Positions 27,949-37,312 of a stretch of 64,000 nucleotides of DNA are shown piece after piece (the first letter of the stretch is position 1; every line of letters begins with the position of its first letter). This DNA is from Bacillus pseudomycoides. GTDB lineage: Bacteria; Bacillota; Bacilli; Bacillales; Bacillaceae_G. Location: the NCBI RefSeq assembly GCF_022811845.1, contig NZ_CP064266.1, positions 4,774,001-4,838,000 on the forward strand. The letters are read 5' to 3'. Position numbers and translations under genes: made by a program. The notes below the pieces were generated by a model. That model ran no database searches and had not been told where the DNA came from. It worked only from the letters and a program-made list of their open reading frames with translations.

Positions 27949-29001
27949 CTAAATAGATTTATGTAATAATGCCAACACATCCTTCATAACAAAAGGACCA
28001 TCTTTTTTTACATGTTCAGCAAATTCAGAAACGAGACGCAATGTTTTAATACTTTCAACTGGATGACCACCCGATGCGCTTTCAGCAGAAAGCATAACGG
28101 CATTTGTTCCATCCAATACAGCCTGAAATACATCCGTCACCTCAGCTCTTGTAGGAATAGAGTGATCCACCATAGATTGAAGCATTTGTGTTGCTGTAAT
28201 CACATATATATTTGCTCGATTACATTCATGAATCATCATTTTTTGTAAAAGTGGGATAATTTGATACGGCAGTTCCACACCTAAATCTCCCCTTGCAATC
28301 ATAATCCCATCAACTTCTTTGCATATATCTTGAAAATTTTCGATAGCTTCCATCGTTTCAATTTTTGCAATTAAACTGGGAGAAGTTGCTTTTTGTTGCT
28401 GTATAAAGTTTCGAATTTCCTTTATATGAGAAGGTTTTCGAACAAATGAACACGCAATAAAGTCCGCACCTTCCCCTAAAAGAAACTGAATATCTTTTTT
28501 ATCTTTCTCCGTAATAGCCGGCAAGCTAACGTTTACACCTGGTAAATTCACCCCTTTATGCGAAGCGATATCGCCACCTATTTTTACTCTCGTTTCTATT
28601 TTTTCTATACTTACCTTTTCAACAACTAATTCAACTTGTCCATCATTGATAAGAATTCTATTTCCAACTTTCACATCATTAGCAATCCCAGTATAATCAA
28701 CACCGACCCCTTCTTTACTCCCTTCAACTAAATGAGTATATAATACAAAAGCATCTCCCGCTTGAAGTGTAATTTGTTCTTCCTTAATTACACCCAATCT
28801 TATTTTAGGACCTTGTAAATCACCTAAAATTTTAATGGAATCATCTAAAGATTTCACTAAATGAATTATTTCTTGGTGACTCTCATGTGAACCATGAGAT
28901 AAATTTAACCGAACAATGCTCATACCATTTTTTATTAACTGAGATAATGTCTCTTCATTGTTGCTGGCTGGTCCAATTGTACAAATTCGATCAATTGTCA
29001 T
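27949..29001 (-). CDS. Pyruvate kinase-family protein lacking the C-terminal domain
   Basis: A 350-residue barrel of the pyruvate kinase family. Catalytic landmarks are present: VRLNLSHGSH, LQGPKIRLG, LIAKIETMEA with the catalytic Lys, ARGDLGVELP, and VMLSAESASGGHP. The regular Bacillus enzyme has about 585 residues with an allosteric domain and a PEP-utiliser extension; both are absent. The barrel and B domain are complete, so it may be an unregulated second isozyme. A 20-residue stem terminator follows the next gene at 29060-29101. Confidence 0.8.
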   Translation of the reverse strand: MTIDRICTIGPASNNEETLSQLIKNGMSIVRLNLSHGSHESHQEIIHLVKSLDDSIKILGDLQGPKIRLGVIKEEQITLQAGDAFVLYTHLVEGSKEGVGVDYTGIANDVKVGNRILINDGQVELVVEKVSIEKIETRVKIGGDIASHKGVNLPGVNVSLPAITEKDKKDIQFLLGEGADFIACSFVRKPSHIKEIRNFIQQQKATSPSLIAKIETMEAIENFQDICKEVDGIMIARGDLGVELPYQIIPLLQKMMIHECNRANIYVITATQMLQSMVDHSIPTRAEVTDVFQAVLDGTNAVMLSAESASGGHPVESIKTLRLVSEFAEHVKKDGPFVMKDVLALLHKSI

Positions 29002-29059
29002 ATTTTCACTCTCCTTTTTTATCTATGATTCCCATATAAAGTGAAAGATAAGTACACAA

Positions 29060-29101
29060 AAAAGATCGATAATTTCTGAACATAGAAATTATCGATCTTT
29101 T
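29060..29101. terminator. Strong terminator
   Basis: Stem AAAAGATCGATAATTTCT with its exact complement, loop GAACAT, between the DUF2935 and pyruvate kinase genes. Confidence 0.8.
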
Positions 29102-29117
29102 CATGATAAAAAAGCAC

Positions 29118-30029
29118 TCATTCCGGCGATTGCGGCATTTGTTTTTGTTTCAATCTTTCTTCCAACACATGAATCATAAATAAGAAATGCTCCGCTTCCC
29201 GTACAACATGATCGGCTAATAACGGATTAATTACGCTTTTAATTTGACATGTTTGAATAAGCTCTAATCCAGCTTTTTTGAAATTCCTCAATTCAACTGT
29301 AGCGTTTTCACTATCTTTATTTAATTTTCCAATAATCGGATACGTTGGTTGTTTCTGATATAACATAGATTCAACATCTCTCGCTTGACCAAGAAGAACT
29401 TCAAAATCATCACCAAATTTCGAAGCAGTATGCACTAAATTTCGTTCTGATTGATCAAGCAGCGAGGCAATAAAACGAGAGTGCTCCATCATAATTCTTA
29501 GCCAAAACACATTTTCACTAATTATCGCATCTTGAATTGGATCCATTTTTCCTTCATTAAATTTCTGAAGTGTTCTTATAAAATATTCCGCTTCTCGTGC
29601 AATATGATCTACTAATAATGGAAAATTGAAACCACTTACCTTACAATTAATAATTAATATTAAAAGGTTTCTTTTATAATTACGAAACGCATAAACAAGC
29701 TGAATACTTTCTTCGTTTAACTGCCTGACCGCTTGAACAGTTTGAGGAATAGAGAATGCTTTTTGTAAATGTCGATCAAAAAGCTGAAAAAATTGTTCTA
29801 CTTGCTGAATAAGGTTTTTATCTTTTCGATTAAATCCTTCACTAAGAAAAAGGGCATGTTCCTTCATAATCCGCAACCAAAATCGATTTTCAGTTAAGGA
29901 TCTTTCGATAAACAACTGTTCTGTTAATGATTCTGAAGGCGCAGCTTTCAATTCCGGCGGAAGCAACATAGCCCGCTGTGTATCCATGACAAAATGACCA
30001 GGAATAGTTTTTTGTTGTCCATTAGTCAT
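29118..30029 (-). CDS. DUF2935 (tandem ferritin-like) protein
   Basis: A 303-residue all-helical protein made of two similar halves. Each half contains an ENRFWLRIMKEH / ENVFWLRIMMEH motif and a DH(I/V)(A/V)REAE(Y/H)F motif, giving Glu and His ligands compatible with a di-metal centre. These are the DUF2935 hallmarks. The function is not established. The site before the ATG is GGGGGG. Confidence 0.8.
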   Translation of the reverse strand: MTNGQQKTIPGHFVMDTQRAMLLPPELKAAPSESLTEQLFIERSLTENRFWLRIMKEHALFLSEGFNRKDKNLIQQVEQFFQLFDRHLQKAFSIPQTVQAVRQLNEESIQLVYAFRNYKRNLLILIINCKVSGFNFPLLVDHIAREAEYFIRTLQKFNEGKMDPIQDAIISENVFWLRIMMEHSRFIASLLDQSERNLVHTASKFGDDFEVLLGQARDVESMLYQKQPTYPIIGKLNKDSENATVELRNFKKAGLELIQTCQIKSVINPLLADHVVREAEHFLFMIHVLEERLKQKQMPQSPE

Positions 30030-30185
30030 TAAAATCCCCCCAACCCCTTAATAGAACCAATACTACATTATGCACATAAATTCATAACATTCACTCTATC
30101 CCAAAAAAATTCCCACATACATTGATTTTTAAAGAAACAGCTAGAGAATAAAAAAACTATACTTCATTGGCATGCGAACTGTCCT

Positions 30186-30533
30186 TTATTTATTACCTGG
30201 GGCAGGCTGATCCACCCCTCTAATACGATGTTTATGCCCATTATCTTCTGTTGTATAAAAATCATAATAATGGACATGCATTCCATTTCCAACTGGAATA
30301 GCTGGCCCTGAGTGCGCCTTATAATAATGCGTATGTCCATCTTCGAATACTACATATCCTTCTGTATAGTGTATATGTCCCCCATCTTGCGCCGAAATTG
30401 GTGGAGAAGTTACATCTAAGCATTGATGTACATGACCTGCCTCGACAGATGTATAATCAACAGACCCATGATTATGATTAGGTACAAACCCTGAAACAAA
30501 ATCAACTTTTCCTACCCTGTTCATTCTACTCAC
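30186..30533 (-). CDS. YmaF-like histidine-rich protein
   Basis: A 115-residue protein with repeated HxH units (NHNHG, GHVHQ, GHIHY, GHTHYY, MHVHYY, GHKHR) spaced about 15-20 residues, as in the YmaF family. The pattern suggests metal binding. Its role is unknown; the family occurs in spore formers. Confidence 0.75.
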   Translation of the reverse strand: MSRMNRVGKVDFVSGFVPNHNHGSVDYTSVEAGHVHQCLDVTSPPISAQDGGHIHYTEGYVVFEDGHTHYYKAHSGPAIPVGNGMHVHYYDFYTTEDNGHKHRIRGVDQPAPGNK

Positions 30534-30677
30534 TCCTTGTCCATAAAAATCGAATTTATAAACTTATATGCTTGAAATCAAAATTAATACCTATTTGCTT
30601 ACCATTGAGTATCAAGAATAATTAAGTCGTTTAAAGTAAATATTATTACTGCTATAAGTCAAAAGGAGGTCATCATA

Positions 30678-30857
30678 ATGAACAAACAACGGGCACAAGA
30701 GATTGCAGCTTCACCGATTATGGCTAATGTAACCTATAATGGAGTTCCAATTTATATTCAAAATGTGGATGAAAATAATGAAACAGCTAGAATTTATCCC
30801 CTTAACAGGCCTCAAAATGAGCAAGAAATTCCTTTATCCAACTTAATAGAACATTAA
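30678..30857 (+). CDS. sspH: Small acid-soluble spore protein, SspH type
   Basis: A 59-residue protein with AAAAGGAGGT before the ATG. It matches the H-type SASP pattern: N-terminal QRAQEI, central GVPIYIQNVDENNETARIY and a C-terminal LSNLIE. It should be made in the forespore and packed in the spore core. A GAATAA ... AAATATTA pair upstream loosely fits a SigF/SigG promoter. Confidence 0.8.
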   Translation: MNKQRAQEIAASPIMANVTYNGVPIYIQNVDENNETARIYPLNRPQNEQEIPLSNLIEH

Positions 30858-30902
30858 ACAAACAATAATTTTCAATACAAACACTACTTATAACGATTTT
30901 TG

Positions 30903-30936
30903 CTAGGGACAGCTCATACAATTGCTTGTCCCTATT
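30903..30936 (+). terminator. Terminator of sspH
   Basis: Stem TAGGGACA / TGTCCCTA followed by TTTTAT. The remaining ~370 bp to the MoxR gene hold no gene that I can see. Confidence 0.65.
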
Positions 30937-31305
30937 TTATAAATGAAATATTCAACCTCAAAATCTAAAATACTTCTGAATAATACGTTAGGATAAGTGT
31001 AATTTTATTAAACTTGTCAATTAGTTGTTAAATCCCAAAGTTACTAGAATATTGTTGATCTATGTTTCTAGTAAAATATTTTTACACTGGAAACAAATTT
31101 CATGCACATAGGACTAGAGTCAAAACAAAATAATTTAAAAACGTAGAGTAGGATTTTCTTAAATGACATAGAAATTATATAAAGTGACTAAAAGGGGTAA
31201 TTTCCTCAACAATACCAACCATTTCAAGCAAATTTTGTTTTACACGAAACATAATTTTCACAATAAATTGAATCAACTATAAAAAATGAAATTGGGAGGA
31301 GTACG

Positions 31306-32268
31306 ATGACACAACTCCATTCTTTGCATCCAGTTGTAGAAAAGATAATCAATAATATTGAAAAAGTGATTGTCGGAAAGCGGAAGGAAATCACTCTTAC
31401 CTTGACAGCCCTCTTAACTGAAGGCCATTTACTATTAGAAGATGTGCCAGGTGTCGGGAAAACAATGATGGTACAGGCCCTTGCAAAATCCATAGATGCA
31501 GATTTCAAACGGATTCAATTCACTCCTGATTTACTGCCATCAGATGTAACAGGTGTTTCTATTTATAATCCGAAAGAATATCAATTTGAATTTATGGCAG
31601 GACCTATTATAGGAAATATCGTGCTTGCTGATGAAATTAACCGTACATCACCGAAAACACAGTCAGCCTTGCTTGAAAGTATGGAGGAAGGCAATTTAAC
31701 AGTAGATGGTATAACAAGACCTTTACCAAAACCATTTTTTGTAATCGCTACACAAAATCCAATTGAGTATGAAGGAACGTATCCTTTACCAGAGGCTCAG
31801 CTCGACCGTTTCTTACTAAAACTAAAAATGGGCTATCCCACACCGGAAGAAGAATTTGAAATTTTAAATCGGACAGAAAAAACAAAGCCTATCTCTCATT
31901 TACAACCCGTTATTACAGTAGAAGAATTACTACACTTACAACAAAACGTACGGGCAATATATACGGACAAGGCCATCAAACACTACATCGTAAAAATCGT
32001 TAATCAAACCCGATCTTATAATTCCGTACAGCTAGGGGCTAGCCCCCGTGGCTCCATTGCTTTGATGAAGGCTGCACAAGCTTATGCGCTCATAAATGGC
32101 AGAGATTTTGTCATTCCAGATGATGTTAAATGTTTAGCTCCATATGTTTTAGCCCATAGACTCATTTTAAAAATAGAGACGAAATTTGAAGGGATAACAC
32201 CAGAAAGCGTTATCATAAAAATTATCGCCCGGACTCCAGTTCCGGCTCAAAAGGCGAAAAACTCCTAA
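31306..32268 (+). CDS. MoxR-family AAA+ ATPase
   Basis: A 320-residue ATPase: Walker A EDVPGVGKTMM near residue 45, Walker B IVLADEINRT near 108, sensor 1 VIATQNPIEYEGTYPLPEAQ and an arginine finger in the lid. MoxR ATPases act as chaperones or metal-centre assembly factors with von Willebrand or DUF58 partners. It is the first gene of a three-gene operon (B. subtilis yeaC-yeaD-yebA order). GGGAGGAG precedes the ATG. Confidence 0.9.
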   Translation: MTQLHSLHPVVEKIINNIEKVIVGKRKEITLTLTALLTEGHLLLEDVPGVGKTMMVQALAKSIDADFKRIQFTPDLLPSDVTGVSIYNPKEYQFEFMAGPIIGNIVLADEINRTSPKTQSALLESMEEGNLTVDGITRPLPKPFFVIATQNPIEYEGTYPLPEAQLDRFLLKLKMGYPTPEEEFEILNRTEKTKPISHLQPVITVEELLHLQQNVRAIYTDKAIKHYIVKIVNQTRSYNSVQLGASPRGSIALMKAAQAYALINGRDFVIPDDVKCLAPYVLAHRLILKIETKFEGITPESVIIKIIARTPVPAQKAKNS

Positions 32269-33482
32269 TGAAACGGCTACTACGAAATGGTCGTCACGCC
32301 AGGAAGTTATCATTGCTTGCTTTATTCATCGCTTTAACATTTGTATACACCATGTTACAAGGAGAATTTGTAAGCTGGTTTCTATTTTACACTTTTATTC
32401 CCTTCGGTCTTTACTCATTGTTGTTACCCTTTTACGCCTTGTGGAACGCCGAGGTGAAGCGCATAACAAATCAAAAGGAGTTCACAGCAGGACAGCAGTT
32501 CTTATGCACTATTACAATAAAACGAAAAATCCCCTTTCCCTTGCTTTATTTAATTGTAGAAGAAGTGCTACCCCTGGAATTCAAAACTCGCAAACAATCA
32601 AAAAATGCAAAAGTGTTATTATTTCCAGGATTCAAGCGAAATATTTCATATCAATATGTAATCGACGCAATCCCAAGAGGAGAACACACCTTTTCGAGTG
32701 TGCGTGTAAAAACTGGTGATGTATTCGGGATTATCGAAAAAGAGACAATCTTTTCAGTTCCCGATAGATTTTTAGTTTATCCCCAATATGTAGACATAAC
32801 TTATAGACAATTAGAAAACGATTTCGAACAAGGAACACTCTCCTCAAATGTGAATGTAGCAAGAGATGCAACAGTCTCATCTGGCGTCAGAGACTATAAA
32901 CCTGGTGACCGTTTTTCATGGATCGATTGGAAGGCAACTGCTCGAAAAAACAAGATTATGACGAAAGAGTTTGAACAACAACGAAGTCATGATGCCGTGA
33001 TTTTTATGGACAGAACCCCCTCTCCCCTTTTCGAATTGGTTGTTACGTTTACAGCTTCTCTCGTGAGGTCTATCTTAAAACAAGATTCACAAGCATCATT
33101 CATATCCGCCGGAAAAGAACAAACCATTCTTCCTTTACATCATGGTGCAACACAATTCCAACAAATTTTTCACCATTTAGCAAAAGTACAAGCAGACAAT
33201 ATGTTTCCGCTCTCCCAAACTGTAGAAATAGAGTTAAAGAAAATCTATCAACCAGTAACATTCGTACTTGTAACAAGTAATCTTTCTCCCGATATTCAAA
33301 AAGTTGCTGAAAGTATAGCACTGAAAGGCAGTAAGCTGATGATATTTGTCATCAAGGAAAAAGTACATCAATTCTCAAATTTGGAACTAAGCCTACTCGA
33401 AACGCTAAGAAAACAAAAAGTATTCGTGAAAGCAGTTTATGAAAATCATTATACAAACGTATTTTTTGAGGTGAACAAATGA
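32268..33482 (+). CDS. DUF58-domain membrane protein
   Basis: A 404-residue protein: two membrane helices (about 15-60), then a cytoplasmic DUF58 region with the family motif VRDYKPGDRFSWIDWKATAR near residue 210. Its ATG overlaps the MoxR stop. It is the usual partner of MoxR and a transglutaminase-like protein, as in B. subtilis YeaD. Confidence 0.85.
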   Translation: MKRLLRNGRHARKLSLLALFIALTFVYTMLQGEFVSWFLFYTFIPFGLYSLLLPFYALWNAEVKRITNQKEFTAGQQFLCTITIKRKIPFPLLYLIVEEVLPLEFKTRKQSKNAKVLLFPGFKRNISYQYVIDAIPRGEHTFSSVRVKTGDVFGIIEKETIFSVPDRFLVYPQYVDITYRQLENDFEQGTLSSNVNVARDATVSSGVRDYKPGDRFSWIDWKATARKNKIMTKEFEQQRSHDAVIFMDRTPSPLFELVVTFTASLVRSILKQDSQASFISAGKEQTILPLHHGATQFQQIFHHLAKVQADNMFPLSQTVEIELKKIYQPVTFVLVTSNLSPDIQKVAESIALKGSKLMIFVIKEKVHQFSNLELSLLETLRKQKVFVKAVYENHYTNVFFEVNK

Positions 33483-35713
33483 CCATATTACCTTCAAATA
33501 ATAAATGGGATATGAGTAGTTTCCTAATGCATATATTTGGTTTTCTCATTTTATTAGAATGGTTGCGGCCACTTATAGAAATTACAGACATGGTGAGATT
33601 GAACCTCTTTACAGGATTTATAGGAATTTGCTTCATTCTCTCTTTTTTTCAAACGCGATTCCAAATTTCGATAAAGATTGTAGTCATCTTATTTATGATT
33701 CATTCGGTAGATTATAAGGGATCTTTTATCCATCCTGCTTGGTTGATAGAATTCTTATCTGATTTTTTTCACAATATCTCCCTTCTCTTTCAAGCAAATT
33801 GGTGGGATCTTTCCAAATCTTTTCAGACCTTTTTATTTTTTTTAGTTCTTTGGTTTTCGTGCTTCCTTATTCTTTATTGGATGATTCGTCAAAAACGAGG
33901 TCTTTTATTTCTTACGTTAACCGTTATTTATATTACAATTTTTGATATATTCGGCTTATATGACATGAACAGGGCAATTATTCGTACAATTATAACTGGT
34001 TTTTTCATGCTCAGCCTTCTCCAGATTGAACGTATAAAAGCATTCGAGAACTTACAAAAGCATACCAAATCCACACTGCAATTGCTCATTCCGCTTGCGG
34101 TATCTATTATATTTATAATAACCGTTGGATATTTCGCTCCCAAACCCGGCCCTCAATGGTCCAATGTTGATACTTCCTTAAAATTCGATACACCTTCAAC
34201 AAATAAAGAGTCAACAATCAACAAAGTGGGTTACGGTATAGATGACTCTCAATTAGGCGGTCCTTTTAAATGGGATAACACAGCTGTTTTCACAGCGCAA
34301 GTGCAAAATAGTCAATATTGGAGAGTTGAAACGAAAGACTTTTATACCGGAAAGGGTTGGGAAATTTCTGATAACCCCAAAAAAATTTCTTTTAAGAATA
34401 AAAACAACGTATTGAGTTGGTATGAACAGCATACAAAAACGGAAACTGCCGAAGCGATTATCACCATGCAAAAAGACTCCCCTCACCTTATTTATCCCGC
34501 GGGATTAGTATCGGTTGAGGCTGCTTCAGATATATCATTCCGTGCAGATCCCTTTTCGGAAAAAATCGATATGATGAAAGAACGCTCTTCTACTACCTTA
34601 AATAAATATAAGGTGACTTATAAGGCTCCTCATTTTTCTATCGAAAACTTAAAAGCTGTAAAAACGGCTGAAAGTCTAGAGGCAAGCTCTTATTTCATAG
34701 AAAAATATACTCAACTACCCGACTCATTACCAAAGAGGGTAAAAGACTTAGCGGTAAATCTTACAAAAGATAAAAACAATCGATACGATCAAGTATTAGC
34801 TGTTGAAAGCTACTTCGCAAATAATTCTTTTGTATATGAAACAGAACATGTTAAGGTTCCTGGAAAGGATCAAGATTATGCAGATCAATTTATATTTGAT
34901 ACAAAAAGTGGATACTGCAATAATTTTTCAACTTCTATGATTGTTTTACTTCGCTCTATCGGGATTCCAGCACGCTGGGTAAAGGGATATACCGGGGGCA
35001 CTCTTGAAAACAAATCAACGAATTCAGAGTATGAAAACATGTACACAATCACTAATAACAATGCACATTCTTGGGTTGAAGTATACTTTCCAGAATACGG
35101 GTGGGTCCCGTTCGAGCCAACAAAAGGGTTCAGCAACCCATATAACTTTACACACGACACTTCTGCTCCAACTGCCACTTCACCAAATAGCGAAACTACG
35201 ATACCTAGCAACGAACAAACTCCACAGCGAAATGCAGAAACAAAACAAAAAAAATTAATAGAAGATGCAGAAGTCCCATCCAACGGAAAAGTTATTGATT
35301 CCAAAAAAGGATTTTCATGGGGATACTTGTTCCTTTGTATCATATCAATTAGCATAACTAGCTATGCCCTCTTTACTACTAGAATAAAGTGGTTCGCACT
35401 TTTTATCATTCTCTCCTATAAATACCGAAAAGGAGATGATGTTTATGCAAAAGCTTATGATGCACTTTTAAAACAGCTAGAAAGAGCTGGCATCCCCCGT
35501 AACGAAAGCCAAACATTGAGAGAATATGCAATCCATGTAGATAATCTTTACAATTCGACTGATATGCAAAAACTCACTCTTAGTTATGAAAATGTTATTT
35601 ATCAAAACCATCCTGCTACATCGGAATGGAGCAAGTCCATACAATTATGGGAAAAACTCATGAAAAAAGCATCCTCTTCACCCAAGTCGAATGAATTTGA
35701 TACGTTCATTTGA
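33479..35713 (+). CDS. Transglutaminase-like membrane protein (YebA/TgpA type)
   Basis: A 744-residue protein: about six N-terminal membrane helices (1-220), an extracellular transglutaminase-like domain (~400-560) with the catalytic Cys in KSGYCNNFSTSM and His in NNAHSWVEVYF, a Ser/Thr/Pro linker, one more helix (~610) and a DUF4129-like tail. It overlaps the DUF58 gene by four bases. The trio probably acts on cell-envelope proteins or peptides. In B. subtilis guaA follows; here a terminator and an IS6-type element follow instead. Confidence 0.85.
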   Translation: MTILPSNNKWDMSSFLMHIFGFLILLEWLRPLIEITDMVRLNLFTGFIGICFILSFFQTRFQISIKIVVILFMIHSVDYKGSFIHPAWLIEFLSDFFHNISLLFQANWWDLSKSFQTFLFFLVLWFSCFLILYWMIRQKRGLLFLTLTVIYITIFDIFGLYDMNRAIIRTIITGFFMLSLLQIERIKAFENLQKHTKSTLQLLIPLAVSIIFIITVGYFAPKPGPQWSNVDTSLKFDTPSTNKESTINKVGYGIDDSQLGGPFKWDNTAVFTAQVQNSQYWRVETKDFYTGKGWEISDNPKKISFKNKNNVLSWYEQHTKTETAEAIITMQKDSPHLIYPAGLVSVEAASDISFRADPFSEKIDMMKERSSTTLNKYKVTYKAPHFSIENLKAVKTAESLEASSYFIEKYTQLPDSLPKRVKDLAVNLTKDKNNRYDQVLAVESYFANNSFVYETEHVKVPGKDQDYADQFIFDTKSGYCNNFSTSMIVLLRSIGIPARWVKGYTGGTLENKSTNSEYENMYTITNNNAHSWVEVYFPEYGWVPFEPTKGFSNPYNFTHDTSAPTATSPNSETTIPSNEQTPQRNAETKQKKLIEDAEVPSNGKVIDSKKGFSWGYLFLCIISISITSYALFTTRIKWFALFIILSYKYRKGDDVYAKAYDALLKQLERAGIPRNESQTLREYAIHVDNLYNSTDMQKLTLSYENVIYQNHPATSEWSKSIQLWEKLMKKASSSPKSNEFDTFI

Positions 35714-35820
35714 TTGTTTAAAGTGATTTCTATAATTAGAGCGAAAAATTTTTAAAAGTTTCACCTTATCAGATGTGTAATATCAACGTTTGTCGAGGAA
35801 TGAATCATTACCCACAAATA

Positions 35821-35850
35821 AAAAGCCTTGATACCTAAGTATCAAGGCTT
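35821..35850. terminator. Terminator of the MoxR operon
   Basis: Stem AAGCCTTGATAC / GTATCAAGGCTT, loop CTAA. Confidence 0.85.
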
Positions 35851-35915
35851 CAAAACTCTTAATAAAGAGCCATATTTTAGTATGTACGTTTTAAGTAGTT
35901 TGTATAAGTCTCTTC

Positions 35916-36724
35916 GGTTCTGTTGCAAAGTTTTTTTAATGAGTCTACACTCTAGAAAAAAGGAGCGAGGAGAATCACAAATGCGATATTTTAAAGGAAA
36001 ACAGTTCAAGAAAGATATTATTCTGGTAGCCGTCGGTTACTATTGTCGTTTTTCTTTAAGCTATCGTGACGTCTCTGAAATGTTGAAAGAGCGTGGTGTT
36101 TCGGTTCATCCAACAACCATCATGCGGTAGGTTCATGAATATGGAAATTTGATCTACCAAATATGGAAAAGGAAAAATAAGCATATACAACTATCTTGGA
36201 AATTGGATGAGACCTATATAAAAGTCAAAGGAGAATGGCGTTACCTGTATCGTGCAATTGATAAAGAGGGGCACACATTGGATATTCAACTTCGTAAAAA
36301 ACGGGATCATCATGCTGCATATGCCTTTATGAAAAGGTTAATAAAAACGTTTGGAGAACCAACAATTCTCACTACAGATAAGGCACCTGCATTACTTTGT
36401 GCGTTCAAGAAATTAAAGGAAAAGGGCTTCTGTAAACACACGACTCATTACACAATCAAATATTTAAACCATCTTATAGAACAGGACCATCGGCATGTGA
36501 AGCGTTGTTTTTCCAAATCCGCAGGATTTCAAAGTATTCGTTATGCTTCACGTACGATAAAAGGAATCGAAACCGTTCATGCCCTATACAAACAAAGGCG
36601 AAGTCTTCAAACAGACTCCGCCTTTTCGGTGTATCATGAATTGCAACAATTACTAGTAGTCACATAATCTTTCTTCATACTTTCATGTCTCTGTTTATCT
36701 CTTAGGAAACTTTGCAACAGAACC
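35916..36724 (+). mobile_element. IS6-family element, 809 bp
   Basis: Terminal inverted repeats GGTTCTGTTGCAAAGTTT at 35916-35933 and their exact complement at 36707-36724 frame a single transposase frame. Size fits the IS6/IS26/IS240 family. The 8-bp flanks (GTCTCTTC left, ATCAATCT right) do not match, so there is no target duplication. This suggests later recombination or an IS-mediated deletion. It marks the left edge of the accessory island. Confidence 0.85.
35981..36667 (+). pseudogene. IS6-family transposase with an internal amber codon
   Basis: Reading from ATG 35981 (AGGAGCGAGGAG upstream), the frame is open except for TAG at 36128-36130. The intact relative at 53.1 kb has Trp there (TTIMRWVHQYG); here it is TTIMR-stop-VHEYG. 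The DDE residues remain (LDETYIKVKG, TTDKAPA, EQDHRHVKR). Total length is 228 codons. One G-to-A change in TGG would produce it. Confidence 0.8.
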
Positions 36725-36900
36725 ATCAATCTTATTCCCCCTTTTCGGGGATTTGGGCAAAATTACCCCATATGGGATCTGTGTAGTAAAACACCTCAAA
36801 AATTCTAAAATTATAAGTGGTTCAAAGAAAGACTACTCTTATTAACAATACAAATGGAACTTGCTAAATTTTTATATGCAATATTACATATAAAAATTTA

Positions 36901-36929
36901 TTGATATAAATGTAAGCGCTTACTATAAT
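36901..36929 (+). promoter_or_regulatory. Strong SigA promoter with a CcpA (cre) site
   Basis: TTGATA at 36901-36906 and TATAAT at 36924-36929 have ideal 17-bp spacing. The palindrome TGTAAGCGCTTACT (36911-36924) fits the cre consensus and fills the spacer, predicting catabolite repression of the downstream peptide gene. Confidence 0.7.
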
Positions 36930-36982
36930 AAAAACATAAAGATTAATCACATCTTAGCACTAACAAAAGAGGAGGAAATAAT

Positions 36983-37063
36983 ATGACAATCGCAATGGCA
37001 GTTTTATCATTTGTAGGTGGAGTACTTCCATTAGTAGCAGAACTATTAAAAGCAGTAATGTAA
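36983..37063 (+). CDS. 26-residue hydrophobic peptide, possible toxin-like or modulin-like
   Basis: It has a near-perfect AGAGGAGGAAATA ribosome binding site and an ATG at 36983. The product is almost entirely hydrophobic (SFVGGVLPLVAELLK in the middle), with one Glu and one Lys near the C-terminus. A short amphipathic or membrane helix is likely, as in phenol-soluble modulins, leaderless bacteriocins or type I toxins, but I cannot match it to a named family. Its dedicated promoter and terminator argue that it is real. Confidence 0.6.
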   Translation: MTIAMAVLSFVGGVLPLVAELLKAVM

Positions 37064-37099
37064 GTTCATTATTTCGCAATTATTTACAAAAATTATCAT

Positions 37100-37186
37100 A
37101 CAAATGATCTGTATATCAAAGGTGAATTGATTTGCAGATCATTTGTGTGAGCAAAGTCCTGTTAAATATTATAAAGGGACTTTTTT
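37100..37186 (+). terminator. Long 3' hairpin plus terminator of the 26-residue peptide gene
   Basis: A 12-bp stem ACAAATGATCTG / CAGATCATTTGT (37100-37146) precedes a second stem AAAGTCC / GGACTTTTTT (37153-37186). The second is a standard terminator; the first could be an RNA regulatory element. Confidence 0.55.
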
Positions 37187-37200
37187 AGGCTTCTATATAA

Positions 37201-37238
37201 GAGGTATCGCCAGCATTTTGGAAAAAACCACGCTAGTC
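37201..37238 (+). repeat. Solitary 38-bp Tn3-family inverted repeat (Tn4430-like)
   Basis: GAGGTATCGCCAGCATTTTG followed by GAAAAAACCACGCTAGTC matches, from memory, the Tn4430 end (GGGGTACCGCCAGC ... CCACGCTAAG) at most positions. No Tn3 transposase is in the window, so it is a relic of a lost transposon. Confidence 0.65.
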
Positions 37239-37248
37239 AAAAAATACA

Positions 37249-37273
37249 AAAAACCGTCCATCAGGACGGCTTT
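37249..37273 (-). terminator. Terminator of the GNAT gene
   Basis: Stem AAACCGTCC / GGACGG, followed on the - strand by TTTTTTG. Confidence 0.7.
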
Positions 37274-37312
37274 ACTTTTGACATAATTCTCGTTATTGGA
37301 AGTGAAATGAGC

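Noticed and set aside
34885..35355. 156-codon open frame antisense to the transglutaminase gene
   Set aside because: No ribosome site and no recognisable fold; the + strand gene has clear catalytic motifs throughout.
35908..36732. Simple insertion of the IS6 element
   Set aside because: The 8-bp flanks differ, so a plain transposition with target duplication is not supported.
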